DNA of 64,000 nucleotides from Pedobacter helvus (GCF_005925325.1 NZ_SRMP01000001.1:434001-498000); one strand, 5' to 3'. Positions 51,647 to 59,767 are shown, counted from the first letter of the stretch. A program made the numbers and translations. The notes: generated from the sequence alone by a model not told the origin.

Positions 51647-52233
51647 AGCTGCGTAACTCCTCCACTCACTACCAATTTCATTGCATCAGCGGCACTCATG
51701 TTAAGTGGCTTAATTTTATCTTTTTTTACGATATAGATTTGCCCTGCAAACGAATAAGAAAACGGAAAGTACACAATCGCTTCATCCGCCATATCCAGCT
51801 TGCTCAAATCGTTTTGCGTTAAAAATCCGATACGTTTCATATCACCTTCGGCTTGCACCAAAACAGGATGATTGAATTTCTTCTCGTCACCAACAAATGC
51901 CTCCGTAAGATCTTTAATAGAGGTATAAATGAAATTGAAGAGTGGCAGTTTATTTAACCAGCGCCTAAACCAACTGTACATCGGTTCGGTTACAAAATAG
52001 GTCACGAAAATACCTGCAGCAAGAATAATAGCTAACACCAATACCAACCCTAAGCCCGGAATGTTACGGCTTTCGCCCGTATTTGGATCTACACCTAAAA
52101 TATTATTGATGTTTAACCAACTATCTACCGTACTCACCGCCCAAACTACAATAAATACACTAAGGGCAATTGGCATTACAATTAACAACCCTTTAATTAA
52201 GTAATTCAACAAAGCTTTTCCAATCCTATTCAT
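51643..52233 (-). CDS. DUF502 membrane protein
   Basis: 196 residues. Two N-terminal membrane helices (about 12-32 and 58-80) and a C-terminal soluble beta domain: FNFIYTSIKDLTEAFVGDEKKFNHPVLVQAEGDMKRIGFLTQNDL, AIVYFPFSYSFAGQIYIVKKDKIKPLNMSAADAMKLVVSGGV. This is the DUF502 pattern. The family is widespread and poorly characterised. It lies alone upstream of murF-alr. Confidence 0.9.
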   Translation of the reverse strand: MNRIGKALLNYLIKGLLIVMPIALSVFIVVWAVSTVDSWLNINNILGVDPNTGESRNIPGLGLVLVLAIILAAGIFVTYFVTEPMYSWFRRWLNKLPLFNFIYTSIKDLTEAFVGDEKKFNHPVLVQAEGDMKRIGFLTQNDLSKLDMADEAIVYFPFSYSFAGQIYIVKKDKIKPLNMSAADAMKLVVSGGVTQL

Positions 52234-52316
52234 GGCGCAAAATTAAGACTTTTATCTGGTTGTTAGCTTGTTCAATAGTTCATTGGTCAACACTTTATTG
52301 GATTTTCATACTATTA

Positions 52317-54767
52317 TTACTCGTAATAATAAACTCTTTTTACTCTCTGAGATACGTTGGTTAAGATTTCGTAAGGAATAGTATGAATTTCACGGGCTAA
52401 ATCGACAATACGATGTTGTTCGTTAAACACGATTACCTCATCGCCTACTTTTACATCGATCCCCGTCACATCCAACATACACATATCCATACAAATGGAA
52501 CCAACCGTTGGAACTAACTTTCCATCTACCAACATTTTACCTACCCCATTGCCAAAAGAACGGCTGTAACCATCGGCATAACCAATTTTCACCGTAGCAA
52601 TTTGACCTCCGTTAGGCAACACTCCTCGTCTTCCGTAGCCTACAGTTTCATTGGGTTGCAATTGCTTAATTTGGGAAACCGTAGTTTTCAAAGTAGCCAC
52701 GGTTTGTAATTCTCCTTCAGCCAAAGCAGCATCGAAACCATACAATCCAATTCCTACCCTTACCATATCAAATTGGTAATTAGGCCAGCGACTAACCCCA
52801 GAAGTATTCAACACATGTCTAATTGGTCGATAGGTTAATGACGTAGCTAACGTTTCGTACATTTTTTCGTATTTGCTTACCTGCAATTTTGTGAACTCAT
52901 CGTGCTGTTTATCATCTGTTGCTACCAAATGCGTAAATATCGAAACCACTTTGAGCTTTTCTTTGTCTAATAAAACAGTCAGCTCTTCAATCTGTTGTGG
53001 TTCGAAACCCAAACGATGCATCCCTGTGTCTAGCTTAATATGGATGGGAAAATCAGTAACTTCTTCTGGCAAAAAATGGAGAAAACTACGCAAAACCTCC
53101 AAGCTATAAATCTCCGGCTCCAGATTATATCTCAACATGGCATCAAAAGCAGAAGGTTCTGGACTCATCACCATAATTGGTAAGCTAATTCCAGCTTTAC
53201 GCAAAGCAATGCCCTCATCTACATAAGCCACGGCCAGATAATCCACTTTGTGATATTGCAATAAATTAGCGATCTCGAAACTTCCACTGCCATAAGAAAA
53301 AGCCTTCACCATTGCCATGGTTTTTACACCTGTAGACAATTTAGATTTATAAAACTGAAGGTTAGATAAAAGCGCATTCAAATTAACTTCCAATACGGTA
53401 TCGTGCACTTTTTGAGCTAAACGTTTCACAACCAACTCAAATCCAAATTTACGGGCACCTTTTACCAAAATGGTTTCGTTATTAAAACTTTGCTGGCTAA
53501 CGTGAGCTAAGAAATCGGCAGTATTGTTAAAAAAGCTTTTTTCTAGATCAAACAGCTCTTGATGTGCGGCAATCTGTTCCCCTATCCCAATTAGTCTATT
53601 GATTTTTTTCTGTTTTAACAACAATGAAATCTCTTGATATAACTCGTTAGCAGATTTTCCAGTCTCATGTAAATCAGATAGAATTAATGTGCGTTTTGGA
53701 TGTTGGTTTTGCTGATTTAAAAAATCTAATGCAATACTCAGCGAAGAAATATCTGCACTGTAACTATCATCGATTAACGAACAATTGTCTATGCCATTAA
53801 TTAACTGCAGGCGCATGCCTACTTTAACCAATTTTGCCAATCGGAAAGCAGCCTGTTTAGCGTCATAACCCATTGCCAATAAAGTAGACCAACAAATGAC
53901 TGTATTTTCAATTGCCGCAGCATCAGTAAATGGAATAGTGGCTTCAATGTCTTTATCGGCATATTTAGCTTTCAAGATGGTGTTTGTCTTATCAGTAGAA
54001 ACTTCTAGCACCTGCAGATCTGCTTCTTGATTAAAACTCCAAGTGAATTTTCTTTTGCCCGGCAACATTACCCCGTCGGCAATATGTGCTGGCGAATAAA
54101 CTAATGTTTCTACGCCTTCAAAAAGCTGCAGTTTCTCTTTAAGTTTTTCTTTCTTATCCTTAAAACCTTCATCGTGTGCTTCACGGATATTAGTCAATAT
54201 ACCGATACTTGGCTGGATGACTGTAGCCAACTGCTTCATTTCTCCAACTGTAGAGATCCCAGCTTCAAAAATACCTAAGTTGTGGCCATTGTTAATTTGC
54301 CATACCGAAAGTGGCACTCCAATTTGTGAATTATAGCTTTTTGGACTACGTACTACATTATTATCTGTAGATAGTAATTGATATAGCCACTCTTTTACAA
54401 TGGTTTTTCCGTTACTACCGGTAATTCCTATCACCTCTAATTGATGAACCGAACGATGATAAGCAGCCAATTGCTGCAAAGATGAAAGCACGTCATCAAC
54501 CTTAATCCAATTTGTTTCTGGGTATTTGGTATGGTCTACATCTTCTGATACAACAAAGTTTCGAATACCATTTTGATAAGCACTATTTATAAATTGATGT
54601 CCGTTTCTTTGCGCTTTGATAGCAAAAAATAACGCATTGTTTACATTGCTTAGCGTACGACTATCAATTACCAAGTTTTTGATCACAGCCTCTTTAATAC
54701 AGAAAAAGCCTTTTCCTTGTACAATTTCGGCAACTTGCTCTACAGTATACGTATCTCCTTTAGACAT
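52317..54767 (-). CDS. Bifunctional MurF ligase/alanine racemase
   Basis: 816 residues, the Bacteroidota fusion of two cell wall enzymes. N-terminal MurF (about 1-450): UDP-MurNAc-tripeptide:D-Ala-D-Ala ligase with the ATP loop GITGSNGKTIVKEWL, and NLGIFEAGISTVGEM, the KSYNSQIGVPLSVW motif, and LIDDSYSADISSLSIALDFL. C-terminal Alr (about 455-816): PLP Lys in TMAMVKAFSYGSG, VSRWPNYQFDMVRVGIGLYG, the catalytic Tyr in VGYGRRG, and VGSICMDMCMLDVTG. It makes D-Ala and joins the D-Ala dipeptide to the UDP-MurNAc-tripeptide. Single gene, likely essential. Confidence 0.96.
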   Translation of the reverse strand: MSKGDTYTVEQVAEIVQGKGFFCIKEAVIKNLVIDSRTLSNVNNALFFAIKAQRNGHQFINSAYQNGIRNFVVSEDVDHTKYPETNWIKVDDVLSSLQQLAAYHRSVHQLEVIGITGSNGKTIVKEWLYQLLSTDNNVVRSPKSYNSQIGVPLSVWQINNGHNLGIFEAGISTVGEMKQLATVIQPSIGILTNIREAHDEGFKDKKEKLKEKLQLFEGVETLVYSPAHIADGVMLPGKRKFTWSFNQEADLQVLEVSTDKTNTILKAKYADKDIEATIPFTDAAAIENTVICWSTLLAMGYDAKQAAFRLAKLVKVGMRLQLINGIDNCSLIDDSYSADISSLSIALDFLNQQNQHPKRTLILSDLHETGKSANELYQEISLLLKQKKINRLIGIGEQIAAHQELFDLEKSFFNNTADFLAHVSQQSFNNETILVKGARKFGFELVVKRLAQKVHDTVLEVNLNALLSNLQFYKSKLSTGVKTMAMVKAFSYGSGSFEIANLLQYHKVDYLAVAYVDEGIALRKAGISLPIMVMSPEPSAFDAMLRYNLEPEIYSLEVLRSFLHFLPEEVTDFPIHIKLDTGMHRLGFEPQQIEELTVLLDKEKLKVVSIFTHLVATDDKQHDEFTKLQVSKYEKMYETLATSLTYRPIRHVLNTSGVSRWPNYQFDMVRVGIGLYGFDAALAEGELQTVATLKTTVSQIKQLQPNETVGYGRRGVLPNGGQIATVKIGYADGYSRSFGNGVGKMLVDGKLVPTVGSICMDMCMLDVTGIDVKVGDEVIVFNEQHRIVDLAREIHTIPYEILTNVSQRVKRVYYYE

Positions 54768-54910
54768 GGCAATGATAGGTTAATGAGATTTTTTTACGAA
54801 TTTCAACAAATATTTAATAACCATTCATGATTAAATACGATTGTTAGTAAACAGATTCGCTTTAATCATGAAAAGGAACATCTGGCAAATAAAAACATAA
54901 ATAAGAACAG

Positions 54911-55390
54911 ATGAAAATAGAGAAAGAAAAGAAATACAATTACGATATCAAGACCGCTTTGCAAAAAGCTGCCAACTGGTGCGCCTACCAAGAAAGGTCT
55001 CAGCAAGAAGTAAGAGATAAATTGTACGAATGGCAAATGAAACCTTTGGAAGTAGAAGAAATTATTTCGACACTAATTTCAGAGAATTTTCTAAACGAAG
55101 AACGATTTGCTTTTTCTTACGTTTCTGGCAAATTCAAGATTAAAAAATGGGGCAAAATAAAAATAAAGCAGGGCTTAAAACTTAAGCGAGTACCAGAACC
55201 TATCATTAAGAAAGCCCTAAACAGTATTGATGGTGATGAATATTTTGAAACGCTAAGCAACTTATTAGAAAAAAAGCAGCAAACCGAAAAAGAAAAGAAT
55301 GCAATTAAACGCCAGTTTAAGCTTGTAAACTATCTTCATGGCAAGGGCTACGAGAAAGACTTAATTTTCATTTTATTGAAATCAACCTAA
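54911..55390 (+). CDS. recX: RecX-family regulatory protein
   Basis: 159 residues. Three-helix repeats of the RecX type: ALQKAANWCAYQERSQQEVRDKLYEWQMKPLEVEEIISTLISENFLNEERFAFSYVSGKFKIKKWGKIKIKQGLKLKRVPEPIIKKALNSID. RecX binds RecA filaments and limits recombination. It lies just before the tRNA array; recA is not in the window. Its Lys-rich end (KEKNAIKRQFKLVNYLHGKGYEKDLIFILLK) is usual. Confidence 0.9.
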   Translation: MKIEKEKKYNYDIKTALQKAANWCAYQERSQQEVRDKLYEWQMKPLEVEEIISTLISENFLNEERFAFSYVSGKFKIKKWGKIKIKQGLKLKRVPEPIIKKALNSIDGDEYFETLSNLLEKKQQTEKEKNAIKRQFKLVNYLHGKGYEKDLIFILLKST

Positions 55391-55590
55391 TTTTAGTACT
55401 CCATTAAACTGTGAAAATTCAATTTAAATACTGAATTTCATTGATGCGAAACATTATCCAACCCATATTTATACAAGCAAAGAATCACAATTTTATCCTG
55501 CTAAAAAACATCTAACCACTAAAAACAAAATTATAGTTAAATGAACAACAATAAGTTAGAACAAAACGTTAATTTTTTATTAAATATTTC

Positions 55591-55620
55591 TTGGCAGAAA
55601 TATAAATCTGCGTATATTTG
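55591..55620 (+). promoter_or_regulatory. Promoter of the tRNA-Gly/tRNA-Leu array
   Basis: TTG (55591-55593), 19-base spacer, TATATTTG (55613-55620), a perfect Bacteroidota promoter. The spacer is itself a dyad (GCAGA-N8-TCTGC). Transcription would begin near 55627, about 60 bases before the first tRNA. Confidence 0.8.
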
Positions 55621-55688
55621 CATCACCAAAACGGAAACGACCTCTTATAGAAGTCAAAAGTTTTGAAATATCGGATGATATTAACAAT

Positions 55689-55761
55689 GCGAAAGTAGCT
55701 CAGTTGGTAGAGCACAACCTTGCCAAGGTTGGGGTCGCGAGTTCGAATCTCGTCTTTCGCT
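55689..55761 (+). tRNA. tRNA-Gly (GCC), first copy
   Basis: 73 bases. Acceptor GCGAAAG pairs with CTTTCGC, discriminator T. D arm AGCTCAGTTGGTAGAGC; anticodon arm CAACCTTGCCAAGGTTG with anticodon GCC; T arm GCGAGTTCGAATCTCGT. Followed by a 12-bp hairpin before the tRNA-Leu gene. Confidence 0.95.
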
Positions 55762-55762
55762 C

Positions 55763-55790
55763 TAAATGCCTTCCTACCAGGAGGCATTTA
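55763..55790 (+). other. Hairpin between tRNA-Gly and tRNA-Leu (first unit)
   Basis: TAAATGCCTTCC-tacc-AGGAGGCATTTA, 11 pairs with one G-T. It is repeated at 56073-56100. No long T-run follows, so it may guide processing of the dicistronic precursor rather than stop transcription. Confidence 0.6.
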
Positions 55791-55811
55791 ATTTTAAAAG
55801 CAGCAATGCTT

Positions 55812-55896
55812 GCTGAAGTGGTGGAACTGGTAGACACGCAGGACTTAAAATCCTGTGCCCTCAACAGGCGTGCGGGTTCGATTCCCGCCTTCAGTA
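55812..55896 (+). tRNA. tRNA-Leu (TAA), first copy
   Basis: 85 bases, with the long variable arm of class II tRNAs. Acceptor GCTGAAG pairs with CTTCAGT (G-T at the first pair), discriminator A. Anticodon arm CAGGACTTAAAATCCTG gives anticodon TAA; the variable arm TGCCCTCAACAGGCG and T arm GCGGGTTCGATTCCCGC follow. Confidence 0.94.
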
Positions 55897-55898
55897 CA

Positions 55899-55930
55899 AA
55901 CCTTCTTTTCACTAAAGAAGGTTTTTTTTT
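55899..55930 (+). terminator. Terminator after the first tRNA unit
   Basis: 10-bp stem AACCTTCTTT / AAAGAAGGTT, then nine T in a row. The second unit therefore needs read-through or its own promoter, and I see no TAnnTTTG before it. Confidence 0.85.
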
Positions 55931-55998
55931 CAAGATTTCATGATAATGATTACTTGGACAAACAACAAATACTGACAACATCGGATGATGTCAACAAT

Positions 55999-56071
55999 GC
56001 GAAAGTAGCTCAGTTGGTAGAGCACAACCTTGCCAAGGTTGGGGTCGCGAGTTCGAATCTCGTCTTTCGCT
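55999..56071 (+). tRNA. tRNA-Gly (GCC), second copy
   Basis: Identical over 73 bases to the copy at 55689-55761. Period between copies is 310 bases. Confidence 0.95.
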
Positions 56072-56072
56072 C

Positions 56073-56100
56073 TAGATGCCTTCCTACCAGGAGGCATTTA
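56073..56100 (+). other. Hairpin between tRNA-Gly and tRNA-Leu (second unit)
   Basis: Same hairpin as at 55763-55790, with one change (AAATGCC to AGATGCC) that keeps pairing by a G-T pair. Here TTTTT follows, so it may also end some transcripts. Confidence 0.55.
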
Positions 56101-56121
56101 TTTTTAAAAGCAGCAATGCTT

Positions 56122-56206
56122 GCTGAAGTGGTGGAACTGGTAGACACGCAGGACTTAAAATCCTGTGCCCTCAACAGGCGTGCGGGTTCGATTCCCGCCT
56201 TCAGTA
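56122..56206 (+). tRNA. tRNA-Leu (TAA), second copy
   Basis: Identical over 85 bases to the copy at 55812-55896. The discriminator A is at 56206. Its 3' half is repeated, damaged, at 56522-56562 beyond the GIY-YIG gene. Confidence 0.94.
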
Positions 56207-56214
56207 CTGAAACC

Positions 56215-56246
56215 AAAGCTATCAGAAATGATGGCTTTTCTTTTTT
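56215..56246 (+). terminator. Terminator after the second tRNA unit
   Basis: 9-bp stem AAAGCTATC / GATGGCTTT (one G-T), loop of 6, then TCTTTTTT. Lies just before the GIY-YIG gene. Confidence 0.75.
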
Positions 56247-56250
56247 AGTT

Positions 56251-56499
56251 ATGTTTTTTACCTATGTACTTCTATCTGAAAAGAGCGGAAAGTTCTATGT
56301 TGGACACACCGAAGATCTGACAGCTAGGTTGGATAGGCATAATAATGGCTTCGTGGTTTCTACCAGAAATAAAGGACCGTGGAAGATAGTTTACTCTGAA
56401 AAATTCAGAACCAAAGCGGAAGCCAACAGGCGTGAGTTGGAAATCAAATCCAAAAAAAGCATAAAATATATTGAAACGCTGATTTCAAACAACAGCTGA
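56251..56499 (+). CDS. Small GIY-YIG (URI-type) endonuclease-like protein
   Basis: 82 residues from the ATG at 56251 (MFFTYVLLSEKSGKFYVGHTEDLTARLDRHNNG). GIY-YIG features: FTYVLL..KFYVG (in place of GIY-YIG), the Arg in LTARLDRHN, and the metal-binding Glu in EANRRELEIKSKKSIKYIE. All catalytic residues seem present. The frame upstream is open through the tRNA genes, but that is not coding. It sits between tRNA-Leu and a broken copy of the tRNA-Leu 3' half. Reading past its TGA stop in the same frame gives HVPILIGMPSTGVRVRFPP. A short mobile or homing-type gene is likely; function is inferred. Confidence 0.85.
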   Translation: MFFTYVLLSEKSGKFYVGHTEDLTARLDRHNNGFVVSTRNKGPWKIVYSEKFRTKAEANRRELEIKSKKSIKYIETLISNNS

Positions 56500-56562
56500 C
56501 ACGTCCCGATCTTAATCGGGATGCCCTCAACAGGCGTACGGGTTCGATTCCCGCCTTCAGTA
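56500..56562 (+). pseudogene. Broken 3' half of a tRNA-Leu gene
   Basis: Bases 56522-56563 match the tRNA-Leu 3' half (56166-56207) in 41 of 42 positions. The one change (G to A) breaks the first pair of the T stem. Upstream of it the anticodon arm is replaced by TCCCGATCTTAATCGGGA, an inverted repeat with a 6-base loop, and no acceptor 5' strand is present. Not a working tRNA. Confidence 0.85.
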
Positions 56563-56573
56563 CAAACAAGTTT

Positions 56574-56606
56574 AAATCCCCTGGTTCAAAAGCTAAGGGA
56601 TTTTTT
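56574..56606 (+). terminator. Terminator after the tRNA-Leu remnant
   Basis: Stem AAATCCC / GGGATTT (with a loop of about 17) followed by TTTT. It matches the position of the terminators after the two intact units. Confidence 0.6.
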
Positions 56607-56768
56607 GGTTTGACACCGATCCTTAGCGCCAACAACCCCAATTCCATCATGCTAAAGTGCTCTTTCGCTTATGATCACAATTACCTAATTCTACAACTAT
56701 TTTAAGAATAGGCACGGAAATTGGTCAATTTCAACAGATATCAAAAATATCATCTAGATACGTCTTAT

Positions 56769-57365
56769 ATGACCACAGTTTACAAATTCAACGAAATACT
56801 GAATGATTTAATGGACTATTTCATTCTCGGAGATCCGGATTGTTTACTTAGCTATCAACAAAATCATCAATTACCTACAGATTTATTAACGGAATTTACC
56901 ACAAGCGAGACTGGCGATCAAGTGGTAGAAGATGGTATTATCATTCCTCTATCAGGAGTTGAAAACTATCCTTATACCATTTATTTTAATCTTTCTGGCG
57001 AAAAACCCATATTACTCAAAGAAGGGAACCATCTTCAAGTTAAGCAAGAAGGCTACTGCATGAAAGTGGAAAATGAACAAGTCTATCTCTACACTATGCC
57101 TTATCTGAGAAATTATACTGTAGACAAAGTTAATGCTTTGAAAAGGCACAGAATGGCAACGATTAAATTAGAAAATGGATGGTACAGTGTAGATGTTTTG
57201 GGCGGAGAAACGCTCCAAGATATAGAGATCACCAATAAAGAAGGTCAGAAAATCAACTATCAATCTCTAGAACCCACTTTTGAATTTATTATTAAGCCCA
57301 GCTCCACCAAACCTGCACTCACGGCCGACATTGGTTATTCTTTCAAAATTAAAATAAGCGAGTAA
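56769..57365 (+). CDS. Acidic protein of an immunity-like gene array (unrecognised family)
   Basis: 198 residues from the ATG at 56769 (MTTVYKFNEILNDLMDYFILGDPDCLL). A TTG 48 bases upstream is in frame but not preferred. No signal peptide or membrane segment. The fold looks alpha/beta with many strands at the C-terminal end (TIKLENGWYSVDVLGGETLQDIEITNKEG). It lies 18 bp before the SUFU-domain gene and starts a run of five like-oriented genes. No family recognised; an immunity role is inferred only from context. Confidence 0.7.
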   Translation: MTTVYKFNEILNDLMDYFILGDPDCLLSYQQNHQLPTDLLTEFTTSETGDQVVEDGIIIPLSGVENYPYTIYFNLSGEKPILLKEGNHLQVKQEGYCMKVENEQVYLYTMPYLRNYTVDKVNALKRHRMATIKLENGWYSVDVLGGETLQDIEITNKEGQKINYQSLEPTFEFIIKPSSTKPALTADIGYSFKIKISE

Positions 57366-57383
57366 AAATATACCTATCATAAC

Positions 57384-58028
57384 ATGAACAAAGAAGATTA
57401 CAAAAAACAATTTAGCGAAGATGATGCTGTAGGATGGTTGAGTATAGATACGCAATTGGATAGGATTTATCCAGCTCAAGAACCACAACATTTCGGGACT
57501 TTAATTAAGTATATGCTTGGAGGCGAAGATCCACTAGACGGCATCAGTGTTTACGAAAGCAACGAGCAAGAACCGCATTACCATATCGTGAGCTATGGTT
57601 TTTCTGAACTTTATTACGATGAAGAAAAAGCAGGTGGCGAATTTAGCAAGTTTGGTTTCGAACTAACCTTTCGCTTAAAAAAAGAAGGCAACGAAGATTT
57701 CCATTGGGCTATGAACCTAATGCAAAACCTAGCCAAATACGTTTTCAAATCGGGGAAGTGGTTCGAAGAGTTTCATTTTATCCCGGCAAATGGACCAATT
57801 AAACTTGAGTCGGATACAGATATTACTGCCGTAGCATTTGTATTAGATCCTGAGCTTGGAAAAATAGATACGCCACACGGTGAAGTTTCCTTTCTACAAA
57901 TGGTTGGTTTAACAACTAGTGAATACGAAGAACTGAAACAAAATCCTAAATTATCAGAGACGGAAAAGTTGATAGATATATTAAAAGCATCAAATCCTCT
58001 GCTCATTAACGATTTAAATCGGAAATAA
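57384..58028 (+). CDS. SUFU-domain protein (suppressor of fused-like)
   Basis: 214 residues. The SUFU domain (about 30-205) is clear: GGEDPLDGISVYESNEQEPHYHIVSYGFSELYYDEEKAGGEFSKFGFELTFRLKKEGNEDFHWAMNLMQNLAKYVFKSGKWFEEFHFIPANGPIKLESDTDITAVAFVLDPELGKIDTPHGEVSFLQMVGLTTSEYEELK. In bacteria this domain is known as an immunity protein of polymorphic toxin systems. No toxin gene is adjacent here. The gene is the most secure member of the array and gives the whole run its likely meaning. Confidence 0.92.
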   Translation: MNKEDYKKQFSEDDAVGWLSIDTQLDRIYPAQEPQHFGTLIKYMLGGEDPLDGISVYESNEQEPHYHIVSYGFSELYYDEEKAGGEFSKFGFELTFRLKKEGNEDFHWAMNLMQNLAKYVFKSGKWFEEFHFIPANGPIKLESDTDITAVAFVLDPELGKIDTPHGEVSFLQMVGLTTSEYEELKQNPKLSETEKLIDILKASNPLLINDLNRK

Positions 58029-58058
58029 AATTTCAAACCTAAAAATAATGCAAGAGAT

Positions 58059-58547
58059 ATGTTTATAGAAAAATGGAAAGATACTGCTTTCGGAAGTGAT
58101 TACGGTTCCGATTTTCAAAGCTTTTTAGAGGAAATTGCCAGTGGTAAACTAACCTTAAAAGAGATTTTTGAAAACTGCGATTTAGAGAAGTATTTTAATA
58201 ATCCAGAGTTACTTAAACAACGCACAGACAACAATGTGCAACTTACTAACTCAAGCTTTGAACAATTTGTACATTACGAGGACGCAGTGATTGCATTAAG
58301 TGCAATCGTTGCAGAAAGCGTGGCGAACGGGAGCGCAGATTTAAGCCTAGCTTATGGCTCAGACGTATTGATTTTTGATGTAACCAAAGAAGAAATCACA
58401 AAACTAAAAAATGCGCTGACCTATATCCATGATAATCCAAATCTGTTTGTTTTATTCGAAATGCTTGACGAAGACGAGAAAAAAGAAACCCTTAAGGATA
58501 TTGCTGATATTATCGAACAGCTTCAGATCAGCGCAGAAAAGAAATAA
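58059..58547 (+). CDS. Acidic cytoplasmic protein of the immunity-like array
   Basis: 162 residues, no signal peptide. Opening WKDTAFGSDYGSDFQSFLEEI and the helix VHYEDAVIALSAIVAESVANGSADLSL resemble DUF4259-type proteins, which I cannot confirm. Strongly acidic, mostly helical. Located 30 bp after the SUFU gene and 5 bp before the next. An immunity-type role is inferred. Confidence 0.7.
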   Translation: MFIEKWKDTAFGSDYGSDFQSFLEEIASGKLTLKEIFENCDLEKYFNNPELLKQRTDNNVQLTNSSFEQFVHYEDAVIALSAIVAESVANGSADLSLAYGSDVLIFDVTKEEITKLKNALTYIHDNPNLFVLFEMLDEDEKKETLKDIADIIEQLQISAEKK

Positions 58548-58552
58548 GAACT

Positions 58553-59044
58553 ATGGCAATACATCGATATTGGGGAGATGTTGAACAAGATTGGGCAGGC
58601 TTTTCATCGGAGATTACATTTTCTCATCCGTTTTTTAGCGAACAAAGCATAACAATTTTTCTGGGAGAAGAATTTGATGAAGATGGTGAAGAAATAGAAG
58701 ATGCACCTACCGAAAATCAATTGAATGCTTTTGCAGAAACCTACCAAAACTTTATAGCAAATTTTGAAGATCATTTGCGAGAAATACAGAACAGGGCTTT
58801 CGAACGATACCAAAAGTTATATGCACATTATTACGAAAATCCGGAAAAATCTGGTAAGCCTGCTTTGAACATCGACAGTGTTGAAAAACACAACAATTAC
58901 ATCAAAGAAATCATGTTTTTAAGGATATTAGAAGATGATACCATTAAACTTTCTATTCGTTACCAAATAGATACCGAACATGGCTTAGAATTTAGGCTTG
59001 AAAATGGGAAAATAGTGGCTGTTGGAGGCATTGCGGAAACTTAG
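58553..59044 (+). CDS. DUF6985-like protein of the immunity-like array
   Basis: 163 residues, acidic, no signal. Pattern: a beta opening (FSSEITFSHPFFSEQSITIFLGEEF), a helix (ENQLNAFAETYQNFIANFEDHLREIQNRAFERYQKLYAHYYEN) and a closing strand pair (IKLSIRYQIDTEHGLEFRLENGKIVAVG). The layout with EHGL recalls DUF6985, named from memory only. Tightly linked (5 bp) to the gene before and 9 bp before the next. Confidence 0.68.
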   Translation: MAIHRYWGDVEQDWAGFSSEITFSHPFFSEQSITIFLGEEFDEDGEEIEDAPTENQLNAFAETYQNFIANFEDHLREIQNRAFERYQKLYAHYYENPEKSGKPALNIDSVEKHNNYIKEIMFLRILEDDTIKLSIRYQIDTEHGLEFRLENGKIVAVGGIAET

Positions 59045-59053
59045 AAACAAAAT

Positions 59054-59710
59054 ATGAGCAGACAAATTACGATAGCTGAGATTAAGAGCAACCCCTATTT
59101 TTGGCATATGTATCTTAAATGGTTTAGGGGATTTGATGATAAAAATGAAATCAATCTCGACGAAGCAATGGAGGTTATAGACATTGACCAAAACCAATCG
59201 CATCAATATGAAGAAGATTTCTTTTCAGATATCAATGATGAAAATATAAAGTTTATTGACGAGGAATTGAGCGAAAACATGTCGATCTATATTGAATTTC
59301 AAGGAAATGAAATTGTATTCTTTTTGAACGAAATTTATATTGGAAATTTAGGTGGGCATTTTGAAGCTTGGTTTTTCACTTGGAAAGAACTACTAGCTTT
59401 TGAGAAATATCCACCGCTTTTTCTATTACTCTTGCCAATGGTGGGCGTAGAACGAGAGCAAGTTGAGGAGGCAAAAGAGTTTATTACAATGCAATTGCAA
59501 GCAATCCCATCTTTCGAAAAAGAAGCTACCTATATTGCTTACTGCATTGTAAACGGATTGATGATAGATGAGCCATTTTTCGAACAACAAGATATTGGTA
59601 TCATAAACCAGCAAAACCACAGTGTTCGAAATGTAGAGAAGTATCCTGATTATAAGCAAGATGCGACAGTGGTAAATATTGCGTTAAGCAAATTTGTGAA
59701 AAGCCCTTAG
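59054..59710 (+). CDS. Acidic protein, last gene of the immunity-like array
   Basis: 218 residues, no signal. Begins IAEIKSNPYFWHMYLKWFRGFDDKNEINLDEAMEVI, followed by an acidic region (YEEDFFSDINDENIKFIDEEL), a beta hairpin around IYIGNLGGHFEAWFFTW and helices to the end. This may be of the Imm19 type, not confirmed. The terminator hairpin overlaps the stop codon. Linked by 9 bp to the gene before it. Confidence 0.68.
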   Translation: MSRQITIAEIKSNPYFWHMYLKWFRGFDDKNEINLDEAMEVIDIDQNQSHQYEEDFFSDINDENIKFIDEELSENMSIYIEFQGNEIVFFLNEIYIGNLGGHFEAWFFTWKELLAFEKYPPLFLLLLPMVGVEREQVEEAKEFITMQLQAIPSFEKEATYIAYCIVNGLMIDEPFFEQQDIGIINQQNHSVRNVEKYPDYKQDATVVNIALSKFVKSP

Positions 59711-59730
59711 TAATAAACTAGGGGCTTTCT
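59700..59730 (+). terminator. Terminator of the immunity-like array
   Basis: 12-bp stem AAAGCCCTTAGT / ACTAGGGGCTTT (one G-T), with the stop codon inside the left arm. The T-run is short (TTTCT). Confidence 0.65.
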
Positions 59731-59767
59731 ATATAAAACAATCCTCAAAGTGGATTGTAGTAACCAG

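Noticed and set aside
55704..56250. Open frames across the tRNA genes (peptides like VELVDTQDLKSC)
   Set aside because: They are translations of tRNA-Gly and tRNA-Leu and their spacers. Only the part from 56251 on is a plausible protein.
56769..59710. A complete polymorphic toxin system
   Set aside because: No large toxin, Rhs/YD-repeat, VgrG or secretion gene is in the window; only immunity-like genes are seen.
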